DNA of 41,407 bases from a virus. Shown piece after piece: positions 1 to 9,300 of this stretch (the first letter of the stretch is position 1; each line of letters starts with the position of its first letter). The notes beneath the pieces are model-generated. The model saw only the letters and a list, made by a program, of their open reading frames with translations. It did no database searches and was not told the DNA's origin. The translations under genes and the position numbers were made by a program. Where the stretch lies: IMG/VR virus record IMGVR_UViG_3300044611_000147, positions 1-41,407 of that record. The stretch is one strand, 5' to 3'.

Positions 1-242
1 CCCCACTATCAGCTAAATAATTTTCACCAGAAGTAGGCTCTGACCTGCACTTTTGTTACACCAAGAAAAAAACTTTTAATTTGCTCTTGAAACACGCCGA
101 CGCTCTAGACCCCTATATAAGTATAGGGCGAATGCTAATGAGCCCCCAGAAGGCGGGCAATAAGCCCGCCAGTAAGTACTTATATGCAATAGTGGGGATA
201 CTTCTGTCCAGACCCCTGTGGACCCCTACAGGCACTGGAGGA
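1..242. other. Non-coding region upstream of terminase, possible packaging or promoter region
   Basis: An open frame runs through this stretch from position 81, but its translation does not resemble a terminase N-terminus, so I treat it as non-coding. It contains A/T-rich stretches (TATATAAG near 114-121), a GC hairpin and a 10-bp palindrome. A -35/-10-like pair, TTGTTA at 53-58 and TTTAAT at 75-80 with a 16-bp spacer, is possible but weak. The DNA just before the terminase genes is a common place for cos or pac sites; that role is inference from position only. Confidence 0.4.
152..182. repeat. GC hairpin followed by 10-bp palindrome
   Basis: GGCGGGC, AATAA, GCCCGCC at 152-170 forms a perfect 7-bp stem with a 5-nt loop. 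It is followed at 173-182 by the palindrome TAAGTACTTA. There is no T-tract, so it is not a typical intrinsic terminator. A similar GC stem with a CATAA loop lies at 40804-40822. Protein-binding or packaging-site roles are possible but unproven. Confidence 0.5.
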
Positions 243-2135
243 ATGTTGGAAAGACAATTAACACCAGAGGAAGCTCGTAAAGAACTTATCCTCTTGGTGC
301 GCCAAGGGCGCACTATTGCTGATGGTTTAAAAGTTATTGGTAGATCCAGATCTTGGTATGATACCCAACGCCGAGAAGCCGAGGGCTTCTCAGCTTTAAT
401 TGATAATGCTCGGTTTAGAACTGCAGACCTCGCTGGTGAAGCTCGGTCTAATTTGTCCGATTTCGCAGAGTTCTCTCAAAAGTATCTTGGTACTAAAGTA
501 CCGACCCACATGCTCAACGTTGTTGACATGTTGGAAGGCAGAGATCCTTCTTGGTTACATGATTCCATGGTTTATGAAAAGGGATCGGCGGGTCTATCCC
601 GCCTCTTGGTAAACGTACCCCCTAACCATGCCAAGACCATGACCATCACGATTAACTACGTAACTTATCGAGTAGTTAAGAATCCCAACATTAACGTCAT
701 GGTTATATCCAAGACACAAGAACAAGCAAAGAAGTTTTTGTATGCGATCAAGCAACGCTTGACGCATCCACGGTATGCCGACCTTCAGGTCGCCTTTGGT
801 CCTACCGATGGTTATAAAGCAACCGCCGACCAGTGGTCGGCTACCAAGGTTTATCTTGGTGCTGATGTTCGTGAGTCAGATGCTAAAGACCCAACCATTG
901 AAGCTATTGGTATGGGCGGACAGGTTTACGGAAACCGTGCCGATCTCATCGTCCTCGATGACGTGGTCACTCTGAGTAATGCTTCAGAGTGGTCTAAGCA
1001 ACAAGAATGGATTCGACAGGAAGTTGCCTCTCGTCTACCACCAGGCGGGGGTCAACTTCTTGTTGTCGGTACTAGAGTATCGGCAGTTGATCTATATAAA
1101 GAATTAAGAAATCCAAGCCACTACACCGATGGTGTACTCCCTTGGTCATATTTGTCCATGCCTGCAGTCTTAGAATATGCAGACGATCCAAAGGATTGGA
1201 AAACCCTTTGGGAAAAGACCGAAGAACCTCTTACGGATACTGACGTACCCGACGAGAATGGTTTATTTGATCGATGGACAGGACAGCGTCTAACGGCTGT
1301 CCGTAACGAGGCAGGACCATCTAAGTGGTCACTGGTTTACCAGAACCTCGATATTGCGGAGAATGCAATCTTCGACCCGATGTGCGTCAGAGGCGCAGTA
1401 AATGGAATGAGAAAATCGGGTGCTTTGGTTGCAGGCGCAGCAGGACATCCTGAGAACTCTAATAACTTTTATAGAGTCATTGGTATAGACCCAGCAATGT
1501 CTGGGGATACCGCTGCTGTTGCCTATGCGGTTGATCGCAGAACACAAAAACGCTACGTCATGGATGTTCACATCATGACAGCCCCTACACCTGCAGCAAT
1601 CCGTTCTCTAATCAAGGAGTGGACCGATGTGCATAAACCACATGTGGTCATTGTGGAATCAAATGCCTTTCAGCTTTTCCTTACACAAGACGAAGAGATT
1701 CGTAACTTCCTGTCGACACGAGGAATCAATTACAGACCTCATTACACAGGAAACAACAAACAGGATCCCGAGTTCGGCGTAGCCTCACTCGCTCCTTTAT
1801 TCGGCACCATTACCAAGCGGGATGGTGTCATGAATAACTTTAAGCATGCTGGCGATAACTTAATCGAATTACCAGATAGCTCAAAGAATGAACACGTAAA
1901 GAAGTTAATCGAACAACTTGTAACCTGGCAACCAGGAGTACAAGGCAAGAAACTCAAGATGGATGCCGTAATGGCATTATGGTTTTGTGAGATTGTAGCA
2001 AGAGAAACTTTACTTACTTCAGCAAATGTACCTAACTTTATGAGTAATCAATTTACCACTAGAGGAGACATCGAGTCTCGGTACATCATCAACTTAGATG
2101 ATCTAGCTGCATCGCAGCGGACTGCGAGATTGTGA
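243..2135 (+). CDS. terL: Terminase large subunit (TerL)
   Basis: This is the ATP-driven motor that packages phage DNA into the prohead and cuts concatemers. At about 630 residues it carries the expected order of motifs. A Walker-A-like loop (NVPPNHAKT) lies near residue 124, a Walker B (LIVLDD) near 234, and a coupling motif (LLVVGTR) follows it. The RNase-H-like nuclease domain has IGIDPAMSGD near 412, VIVES, and a C-terminal KMDAVMALW. The ATG at 243 is only 1 nt from GGAGG at 237-241, so the TTG at 246 is an equally credible start. In-frame starts further upstream give an implausible N-terminus. The 3' end overlaps the portal gene by 4 nt. No separate small subunit was recognised; the helical N-terminal region around TIADGLKVIGRS looks helix-turn-helix-like and may contribute DNA recognition. 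Confidence 0.93.
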   Translation: MLERQLTPEEARKELILLVRQGRTIADGLKVIGRSRSWYDTQRREAEGFSALIDNARFRTADLAGEARSNLSDFAEFSQKYLGTKVPTHMLNVVDMLEGRDPSWLHDSMVYEKGSAGLSRLLVNVPPNHAKTMTITINYVTYRVVKNPNINVMVISKTQEQAKKFLYAIKQRLTHPRYADLQVAFGPTDGYKATADQWSATKVYLGADVRESDAKDPTIEAIGMGGQVYGNRADLIVLDDVVTLSNASEWSKQQEWIRQEVASRLPPGGGQLLVVGTRVSAVDLYKELRNPSHYTDGVLPWSYLSMPAVLEYADDPKDWKTLWEKTEEPLTDTDVPDENGLFDRWTGQRLTAVRNEAGPSKWSLVYQNLDIAENAIFDPMCVRGAVNGMRKSGALVAGAAGHPENSNNFYRVIGIDPAMSGDTAAVAYAVDRRTQKRYVMDVHIMTAPTPAAIRSLIKEWTDVHKPHVVIVESNAFQLFLTQDEEIRNFLSTRGINYRPHYTGNNKQDPEFGVASLAPLFGTITKRDGVMNNFKHAGDNLIELPDSSKNEHVKKLIEQLVTWQPGVQGKKLKMDAVMALWFCEIVARETLLTSANVPNFMSNQFTTRGDIESRYIINLDDLAASQRTARL

Positions 2136-3907
2136 CATTAATGATAGAACTACAACAAGCCTTTGAGCAACTAAAAGCTCGTAACTCCGAACGTGATAAG
2201 CGCATGCGTGAGGTAGCCTTAGTAAGAGCTGGACAATCAGATCAAGTATTTCGAGGATTATTTCCCGAAGGTGTTTGGTCACGTCCTATTATTGCCAACC
2301 TTATTGACGTAGTTGCCAGAGATGTTTCTGAACAAGTCGGTGTTCTACCTACCATTACTGCTGCTGGGGATTCATCATTAGATGACAACCAGCGTACCAA
2401 GGCTGACAAGCGTACAAAGATTGCTAACTACTATGTAGCAGCATCCAGACTAGGTACAGAGTTACTGCGTGGCGCAGACCAACTAGCAACATACGGTTTC
2501 GTTCCTTTAAGGGTCGAACCAAACTTTAAAGATAAAAGACCCCACATCCATGTAGAAAACTCTATGGGTGCTTACTATGATATGGATCGCTTCGGTGTTG
2601 TAAACATCTACGCTCGTTTATATCATCGTAAGGCGGGAGATCTAGCAGCTCACTTCCCTGAGCATGCTAACCAAATTTTACAAACCAACACCTTTACTCG
2701 TGGTGATGGCAACTCATTACTACAAGTTGTGCGTTGGACAGATAAGAACAGAACAGTTTTATTTCTTCCAGACCGTGGAGGTTTAGTTCTTGCTACCACC
2801 CCAAACAAAACAGGCGTTGTTCCAATTGCTATTGCTCAGAGACCTTCACTTGATGGTGAAACCAGAGGACAGTTTGACGACGTATTACCAGTCTATGCAG
2901 CGAAGGCAAGACTTGCGCTCCTTACAATGGAAGCTGTTCAGAAGTCTGTTGAAGCTCCTCTTGCTCTTCCCAATGATGTTACTTCTCTATCCGTTGGTCC
3001 TGATTCAGTCATTCGTTCTAACTCCCCTGAGAAGATTCGTCGTGTCAATCTGGATGTACCTCAGTACGCATTTGCGGAGAATAATGTTCTAGCAGATGAA
3101 ATGAAACTAGGAACTCGCTTTCCTCAAGCTCGTGCAGGACAAGCAGAAGGTTCAGTTGTCACAGGTCAAGGTGTTAAAGCACTTATGGCTGGATACGATT
3201 CACAAGTTAAGATTTACCAATCAATTCTTGGCGAAGCAATAGGTCAAGCAATCTCATTTGCATTTGCAACTGATGAAGCTTACTTCACTGATCTAACTCG
3301 TGAAGTATCTGCAACAGCCAATGGAGTTCCATATAAATTAAAATACAAGCCAAGTTCAGACATTAATGGTAACTATGGCGTAACCGTTGAATACGGTTTA
3401 ATGGCAGGTTTAGATCCTAACCGAGCATTGGTATGGGGTCTACAAGCTCGAGGAGATAAGTTAATCTCTCGTGGAATGTTGCGTCGCAACCTTCCTATCT
3501 CACTAAATGCTGGTGAAGAAGAGCGAGCAATTGACATTGAAGAGATGCGTGATTCTCTTAAAGCTTCCGTATCGCAAATGGCTGCAGCAATTCCACAAAT
3601 GGTTGCACAAGGTCAAGATCCAATGAAGATTGTTGAAAAGATGGCAAGTGTTATTAATGACCGCAAGAAAGGCATTGCCTTAGAAGATGCGGTAGCAAAT
3701 GCATTTAAACCAGAACCAGCACCAAAAGAACAACCAGCACAACCAGGAATGCCAGAAGTTCCAGCAGGTCCTGAACCAATGGCTGCTGGTGGTCCAGCAC
3801 CACAACTTCCACAAGGTAGACCAGCAATGCAAGAACTTCTTGCAGGTCTTACAGGTGGAGGAAATCCAAATCTATCAGCGAGAGTTACTCGTCAAATACC
3901 AGCATAA
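2132..3907 (+). CDS. Portal protein
   Basis: The portal is the dodecameric ring at the capsid vertex through which DNA is packaged and ejected. The 591-residue product directly follows terL, which is the canonical order. It has the mixed alpha/beta body of SPP1-gp6-like or actinophage portals, with an N-terminal helical region, a central beta-rich clip/stem region and a long C-terminal helix. The tail beyond about residue 530 is rich in Pro, Gly and Gln and probably disordered. Start options are GTG 2132, overlapping the terL stop, and ATG 2141; neither has a strong ribosome binding site, which suggests translational coupling to terL. The call rests on position, length and general composition rather than on one diagnostic motif. 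Confidence 0.82.
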   Translation: MTLMIELQQAFEQLKARNSERDKRMREVALVRAGQSDQVFRGLFPEGVWSRPIIANLIDVVARDVSEQVGVLPTITAAGDSSLDDNQRTKADKRTKIANYYVAASRLGTELLRGADQLATYGFVPLRVEPNFKDKRPHIHVENSMGAYYDMDRFGVVNIYARLYHRKAGDLAAHFPEHANQILQTNTFTRGDGNSLLQVVRWTDKNRTVLFLPDRGGLVLATTPNKTGVVPIAIAQRPSLDGETRGQFDDVLPVYAAKARLALLTMEAVQKSVEAPLALPNDVTSLSVGPDSVIRSNSPEKIRRVNLDVPQYAFAENNVLADEMKLGTRFPQARAGQAEGSVVTGQGVKALMAGYDSQVKIYQSILGEAIGQAISFAFATDEAYFTDLTREVSATANGVPYKLKYKPSSDINGNYGVTVEYGLMAGLDPNRALVWGLQARGDKLISRGMLRRNLPISLNAGEEERAIDIEEMRDSLKASVSQMAAAIPQMVAQGQDPMKIVEKMASVINDRKKGIALEDAVANAFKPEPAPKEQPAQPGMPEVPAGPEPMAAGGPAPQLPQGRPAMQELLAGLTGGGNPNLSARVTRQIPA

Positions 3908-3920
3908 TAAGGAGAAACAA

Positions 3921-4070
3921 ATGATCGGAAAGCAAGGAAAGCCAGGAAAGGCTCCAACTTCAACTGCAATGATAGGCAAGAAGAATGGTGGCTCAGTTAA
4001 GGGTGGCGGAAACGTAAAGCAAGGAATCACCCCTAAAGGCATCAAAGGCAATACAAACAAGCTTAAGTAA
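3921..4070 (+). CDS. Small Lys/Gly-rich basic protein
   Basis: This 49-residue product is dominated by Lys, Gly, Pro and Asn, with no predicted membrane segment. GGAG at 3911-3914 lies 6 nt before the ATG, and the gene sits 13 nt after the portal stop, so expression is credible. I do not recognise the family. It resembles in style the short basic proteins encoded at 16493-17205. A DNA- or RNA-binding, or virion-associated, role is only inference from charge. Confidence 0.65.
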   Translation: MIGKQGKPGKAPTSTAMIGKKNGGSVKGGGNVKQGITPKGIKGNTNKLK

Positions 4071-4097
4071 ATATTAAAGTATTAGTAAAGGATAACT

Positions 4098-5738
4098 ATG
4101 GCAGCCAAGACTCCCAAGAAATTTAGGCAGGCACGTAAGGCTGCCAAAAAAGACGCTAAAAAAGTTTTTAGTGGAAAGAAGCAAGCAGGGTTAAAAGATA
4201 AAAGCCCTCTTATGAAATTTTCCGCTGATGACCAAAAGGCTCTTGATGATGTAAAGAAAGAAGCAAAAGGTAAGTTTATTACTGACGATAAAGGTAATAA
4301 AATTAAAACTACCAACATAACTTCTAAAGAAGCAGCAGCCGAATACAAGCGTGTTACCGATGCTCGTAACGAAGCATTTCGTTCCTCAATGCGAGCAGAG
4401 TTTGGTGAGTATGCTGGCAAAAAAGCTACTCAAGCAGATTATGACTCTAATCCAAAGTTTAAGGATAGAGCACCTAAAGCTGCTCCATCTAAGCCAGCAC
4501 CTAAAGTAACTGAGGCGGGTAAAGTTCGCAGTGCAGTAACTGCAACAGAGCCAAAGCCACAATCTTTTAAGATTGACAAGGATGGCAAGAAGATTAGACC
4601 TAAAGGATTTAAAACTGTTAAAAATGCTGGAGATGTTAGAAAAGCTGCAACAGCAGAAAAGAAAGTATTTAAATCAACCAAGACAATGGGTGAAATTAGC
4701 AAGGCAGTAGCCGATAAAACTAAAACACCAGTTGTTAAAAAAGGTTTTGCTGCAGGTAAAGAACTTAATGCAGAAGGTAAAGCCATCTATGACAAACTTA
4801 TTAAAGATGGTGTCAAACCTAAGTCTGCACTTAACAAGGCTTTATTCCGTCAGGAAAAGGGAGCAAAGGTAGCAGCTAAAGCTGCAGCACCTGTTGCTAA
4901 AGCAGCCAAGTCTGCTGCTACAGCGGTTAAGAAGCAAGGTCCAGTTAAGGCTCCATCTACCATGGGATCAATGGGAACAACTCGTCCAGAAGGCTTAACG
5001 CCAAAAGTACAAAAAGAAATAAAAGCAAAGTACAAAGCTTCTAATGCAGCAACTAAGCCTGCTGCTACACCTGCTGTTAAAAAAGCAGCTACTGTAAAGA
5101 AGGCAACTACTGTTAACAAAGCATCTACCGCTAGTAAGGTAGGAAAAGCAGTTCTTGAAGCAGGCAAAGCAACAGCAATGATTGCTGGTCCAGGTAAGTT
5201 TCTTAAAATTGGTGGGCTTGTTAAAGGCGCAGTTACTGGAACTAAAGCAGTAAAGGTTGCTAAGGCAGCATCTGCTGCCAAGCCAGGAACTAAAGTTCTT
5301 GCTGCAAATACTGCACGTAAAGCAGCCAATGTTGAGAAGAAAGCAAAGAAGGCTTCTATGTCTAAGGGCAAGAAAGCACTTCGTGCTACAGGAATTACAG
5401 CAGGTCTTTATGGAATAGGATCACTTCCAGTCGGAGGCGGTAAAGGAAAAGAATCCGCTACCACAACTCCACGTCCTGTTCGTCCTGCAGGAGCACTTCC
5501 AAAAGGTGGAGGCAAGGGTCTTAAGTTTGGTCCTAATGTTCAAGTTAATGCAGGTGGATCAACTACATCTTATACAATTAAAAAGGGTGACACGCTTTCA
5601 GGTGTTGCTAAAACATCTGGCGTAAAACTTTCAGAACTACTAGCTGCTAATCCAAAGATTGCCGACAAGAAATCTAAGTACAAAGGTGGCAGCATGGTTT
5701 GGTCAGGCACAAAGGTAAAAATTCCAACTAAGAAATAG
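4098..5738 (+). CDS. Lys/Ala-rich virion-associated protein with C-terminal LysM domain
   Basis: The 546-residue protein is strikingly rich in Lys and Ala over its first 400 residues (repeats such as KAAKKDAKK), so it is highly basic and probably helical or disordered. A short hydrophobic Gly-rich stretch lies near residues 425-455. The last 50 residues form a LysM domain: SYTIKKGDTLSGVAK, a following helix with ANP, then a GTKVKIP end. LysM domains bind N-acetylglucosamine polymers such as peptidoglycan. AAAGGA at 4087-4092 precedes the ATG. Its place between portal and internal-virion genes suggests a virion protein that contacts the cell wall or condenses DNA. The basic body and wall-binding end in one protein is unusual. 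The exact function is unknown. Confidence 0.75.
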   Translation: MAAKTPKKFRQARKAAKKDAKKVFSGKKQAGLKDKSPLMKFSADDQKALDDVKKEAKGKFITDDKGNKIKTTNITSKEAAAEYKRVTDARNEAFRSSMRAEFGEYAGKKATQADYDSNPKFKDRAPKAAPSKPAPKVTEAGKVRSAVTATEPKPQSFKIDKDGKKIRPKGFKTVKNAGDVRKAATAEKKVFKSTKTMGEISKAVADKTKTPVVKKGFAAGKELNAEGKAIYDKLIKDGVKPKSALNKALFRQEKGAKVAAKAAAPVAKAAKSAATAVKKQGPVKAPSTMGSMGTTRPEGLTPKVQKEIKAKYKASNAATKPAATPAVKKAATVKKATTVNKASTASKVGKAVLEAGKATAMIAGPGKFLKIGGLVKGAVTGTKAVKVAKAASAAKPGTKVLAANTARKAANVEKKAKKASMSKGKKALRATGITAGLYGIGSLPVGGGKGKESATTTPRPVRPAGALPKGGGKGLKFGPNVQVNAGGSTTSYTIKKGDTLSGVAKTSGVKLSELLAANPKIADKKSKYKGGSMVWSGTKVKIPTKK

Positions 5739-5745
5739 GTGACGC

Positions 5746-6165
5746 ATGTCGATGATTAATCCCGCTGCCGTTCCTATGCCAGGTCCAATGTCAAACAGAA
5801 GTGACTTGCCCCCATCACAAGGAGCAAAGCAACTTCCTAATGCAGCCTATGGCGAGCAAAAGCAATTCCAGGCAGAACAAGCAGCAGCACCAATGTCTAA
5901 AGCAGCAGATCCTTTGGCTAACATAGTTCCGCTAACTGCGGAAACACGTAGACCAAATGAGTTTGTTACTACAGGTGTTGATGCAGGTCCTGGTCCAGGT
6001 AAAGAAATACTTGGGCTTAACTCATACGTAGATAATCAAGTAAAAGATTTAACAATGATGGCTAAATATATGCCACTAATGCAAGCATATGCAGATTCAG
6101 ATCAATCATCAGGCACTATGAAAGCCTTTATTAAATTTATTCGGAGTCAAACAGGGAGTGTATAA
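5746..6165 (+). CDS. Hypothetical Pro/Ala/Gln-rich virion-module protein
   Basis: The product has 139 residues. The N-terminal 60 residues are rich in Pro, Met, Ala and Gln and look disordered; the C-terminal half contains a probable helix (DNQVKDLTMMAKYMPLMQAY). I do not recognise a family. An AGGTG motif precedes the ATG at 5746, and another in-frame ATG lies at 5752. It sits 7 nt after the LysM gene and directly abuts the next small gene, so it is part of the structural operon and probably a minor virion component. Confidence 0.65.
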   Translation: MSMINPAAVPMPGPMSNRSDLPPSQGAKQLPNAAYGEQKQFQAEQAAAPMSKAADPLANIVPLTAETRRPNEFVTTGVDAGPGPGKEILGLNSYVDNQVKDLTMMAKYMPLMQAYADSDQSSGTMKAFIKFIRSQTGSV

Positions 6166-6324
6166 ATGAGAATCTTAAAGAAATTTGAGGAGAACCTTGA
6201 ATATTTAGGATTTGATATGGCTCCTGTTGCTTGGGATCTAGCCCGAATTGATTTTGAAAATGATGATGAAAGATTTACTCTCCTTGAAGAGTTAACAACA
6301 AAGGGGAAGGCAATGAATGAGTAA
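6166..6324 (+). CDS. Small hypothetical acidic protein
   Basis: A 52-residue reading frame begins at the base after the preceding TAA and ends 8 nt inside the next gene. GGGAG at 6154-6158 serves as ribosome binding site. The product is acidic and helical (LKKFEENLEYLG, then DFENDDERFTLLEEL). No family is recognised. Tight packing on both sides and the conserved-looking amphipathic helices argue that it is a real gene. Confidence 0.6.
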   Translation: MRILKKFEENLEYLGFDMAPVAWDLARIDFENDDERFTLLEELTTKGKAMNE

Positions 6325-9300
6325 GTGGTCAGGCTGGGGAGACACCTTTGCAAATGAACCAGAGATTGACACGCCATCTCCTGTAAAGAAATTTGTTAAA
6401 GAACAAGCAACTGAGGTTGTTGATAAGACCAAGGCTGGAAAGATTGAAGCCAAGGCTGGTGAAGTCCTAACTAATGTTATTCAAAAAGGACAAGAAGGTA
6501 ATATTTTTACAAGAAATCTTACCAACGTTGCACTAAGTGCAATGAATCTTGCATCTAAAGTTATTGTTCCAATAACTCAAGGTGCTTCTACTTTAGCTTT
6601 AACACCACAAGCGGTTGCTCGTGGTAAAGGTCTTAATAGTTTTGCTTACGCAAAAGAGAAATCTAAAGAGATCTCTATGGGTCAAGCTGTTGCTGCACCT
6701 ATTGGTCAAGGAATTGGTAAGTTCATACCAGGAGATATTGGTCCATCATTTACTGATGAGGGCTTTGATGTCTTTAACGACCAACAAAGAAACAAAGCAT
6801 TCAAAGATGAATGGATTGGTATCTTTGCATCTGGGTCTACAGATCTAGCTCTTGCCACATTAGGAACTAAAGGTGCTAGGAATATAACTAGCGGTGCTAA
6901 GAATGCAGTAGTTGGACCAACTACAGTTCGCAATGGTGATCTAACCGCTTTTAGAGATAACCTTAAAGTTACAACTGATTGGGCTGCTCGTGCCGATGGC
7001 ACTCCGCCACCAAATGGTTTAGCGGTATTAGTGGACGATGCAGTAAAAGAAACAAACTTAACCAAGTTAGCTGCAAACCCACTCGTTACTGAAACAAATA
7101 ATCCAGTAAGAACAGCAACAATCTTATCTCGTCTTAATAACCACGATGATGTTGCGGATTATTTACTAGCAGAACGTGGTGATGCTGCAGCATTTACTAG
7201 ATTCATGCAACGTCAGCCCCTAGAGGCAGACCATATTGATAACTTTGGTATCAAAGATTATGCACCATTAAGCGACTGGGATCAGATCAAGGATGAACAC
7301 TTAACTCCAGATCTAACCAATCGCTATAAAAGAATTATTGAGGCTAAAAAAGCTAAAGATAAAACTTTTGCAAGCGCATTAGATGATTTTGCATCTATGG
7401 TTGGCGAAGGTGAGCGTGTAGATTTCGTTCCAGGCAAGTTTGCTAAATACGAACAACTACAGTTAGCCAAGAATAAGGTTAAACTTCAAGCCAAGTATGG
7501 TGATTTAAAACTATTTGGTGAAGATGGTGGTCAGGGATGGCGTTCAAAGCTATACCAGAGCAATCAATACGAACGTGGCGTTCGTGTTATTGCATATGTT
7601 GGATCAGGTCGTCCTCAAGGACACATAAATATTTCAAACCCACGCAGGTTTGAGGCTGCATCAGACCTATTATCTGACTTAAACCGTCTACAGTTCCTTC
7701 GTGGTACCGAAGGTACCCAGTTTAAGCGTAAGCAAGTTGAAAGATTCCTTGCTGCACAGACAGATACTCAACGTGCTATCGCTTTAGCCAAGATCGAAGA
7801 GAGTGTATTCATTGAACTCGGTAGAAAGTACGGAGTTAATGAGTTACTAGATGTTGCTAACCCCAATCTTGCTAAAGAGAACGCAGCAATCATTGAACAA
7901 ATTAGTAAATGGGTATCTGGCAAGACAGGAAGACGTCAGACTCTAAAGAAGTATGCGGTAGATAATGGAATGATCCCTGATGAACAGGGAACAATCAACA
8001 TTACTAACAACTTTACCTCTATCTCTAATGAAGCACAGACACTTCCAATGCTTGACTTCCGTAAACTAGAGACTGAAATCATTCTTCACGTAAATAGAGA
8101 ATTAAAAGAAGGACCAATTACACCTGGTCAAGTCAAGAGTGCTAGATTAACTCAAACAGGTATGGCTTTAAGCCAACTGTTCGATGTAGCCAACATGGTA
8201 TTTAGCAACTTAAACCTTCTGCGTATTGCATACATCCCAAAGAACTCTATCGTAGATCCTTTGGCTCGTGCATCCATGGCAACTGAAAGCCTAGAGCTAT
8301 TTCGTAATGCCATCCCAGCAGTTAAGAACGCTTTATACAATAACAGCGTCAGACTTACAAACTTATCCAAGTTTGTTCCTAACATGCCTGGCAATAAAGC
8401 CTATAAGGCTGAACAGCATGCACTAGAACAGATTCGTCAAATATCTAGAGATAAAGAGTTCCCTAAATATATCAAAGCATGGGATGAATCTAAAGTAAAA
8501 TTTGAGCAAGCGCAGAAAGAATTTGAAAAAGCCTTAGCGGTTCAAAAGAAAGCAGAGGCTGCTCTTGCAAAAGCTTCTAAAGCTAACAAGGCTAAAGCAA
8601 CCGATGCAAAACATGCAGCAGATGATTTGGCAATTGAGGCAGAAGAGAATTTTCTTTCTATACAGACTGAGTTAAATCGTAATGCTCATATTGTTCAAGG
8701 TATTTCTTCATTAATTGAAAAGCAAAGAGCTAAGGTTGCTCCAGGTATTATCGCTCGTGGCGATAAGAAACAGCAAAAGCGTTTAGGTCAAGTTGCAGAA
8801 CAATGGGAAATTGATGGTAAGACCTACACTATTAAAGGTTTACTAGATCCTAACCAACGTGGATCTCAGGCTTACATGACTGAAATCGATACCTTGGAAA
8901 ACTTCTATGCAACTGGAATGCGCTCTGAAATCAACAATCGTTTACGTGCCGAAGGTCGTAGATTCGTAAGTATTGATCGTGCAGATAGCGAAGCTTACTT
9001 TAATGCCTTAGCCCATATTGCAAATCGCCAGATTCGTAACGAACTTGAGTTACCACTTGGCATGATTATGCGTGGTGATAAAGACGGAGATGTCCTTAAT
9101 TGGATTTACCAATCTGGAAACGCAGGACGTGAATGGCGTCGCCGTATGGCAGACAGAGGATATACAACCAAGGATGAATACATTACTTGGATCAGTGAAA
9201 CTAAAGACAAGCTTCTTACAATGTATCCAAGTAAAGAAGTTAGAGATATTATTTTAGAGCGTCCAATTTCAACTGATGAAATAACCGCATTGATGAAGAA

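Noticed and set aside
81-242. N-terminal extension of the terminase frame
   Set aside because: It begins with TTG without ribosome binding site, spans a GC hairpin, and adds sequence unlike terminases.
3699-4070. 123-codon frame including the small basic gene
   Set aside because: The part before 3921 is the out-of-frame shadow of the portal C-terminus; the ribosome binding site supports the start at 3921.
4082-5371. Long minus-strand frames (112-173 codons) opposite the Lys/Ala-rich gene
   Set aside because: They are mirror products of biased GCT/AAA codon use; they yield Leu/Ala/Val-rich strings without ribosome binding sites.
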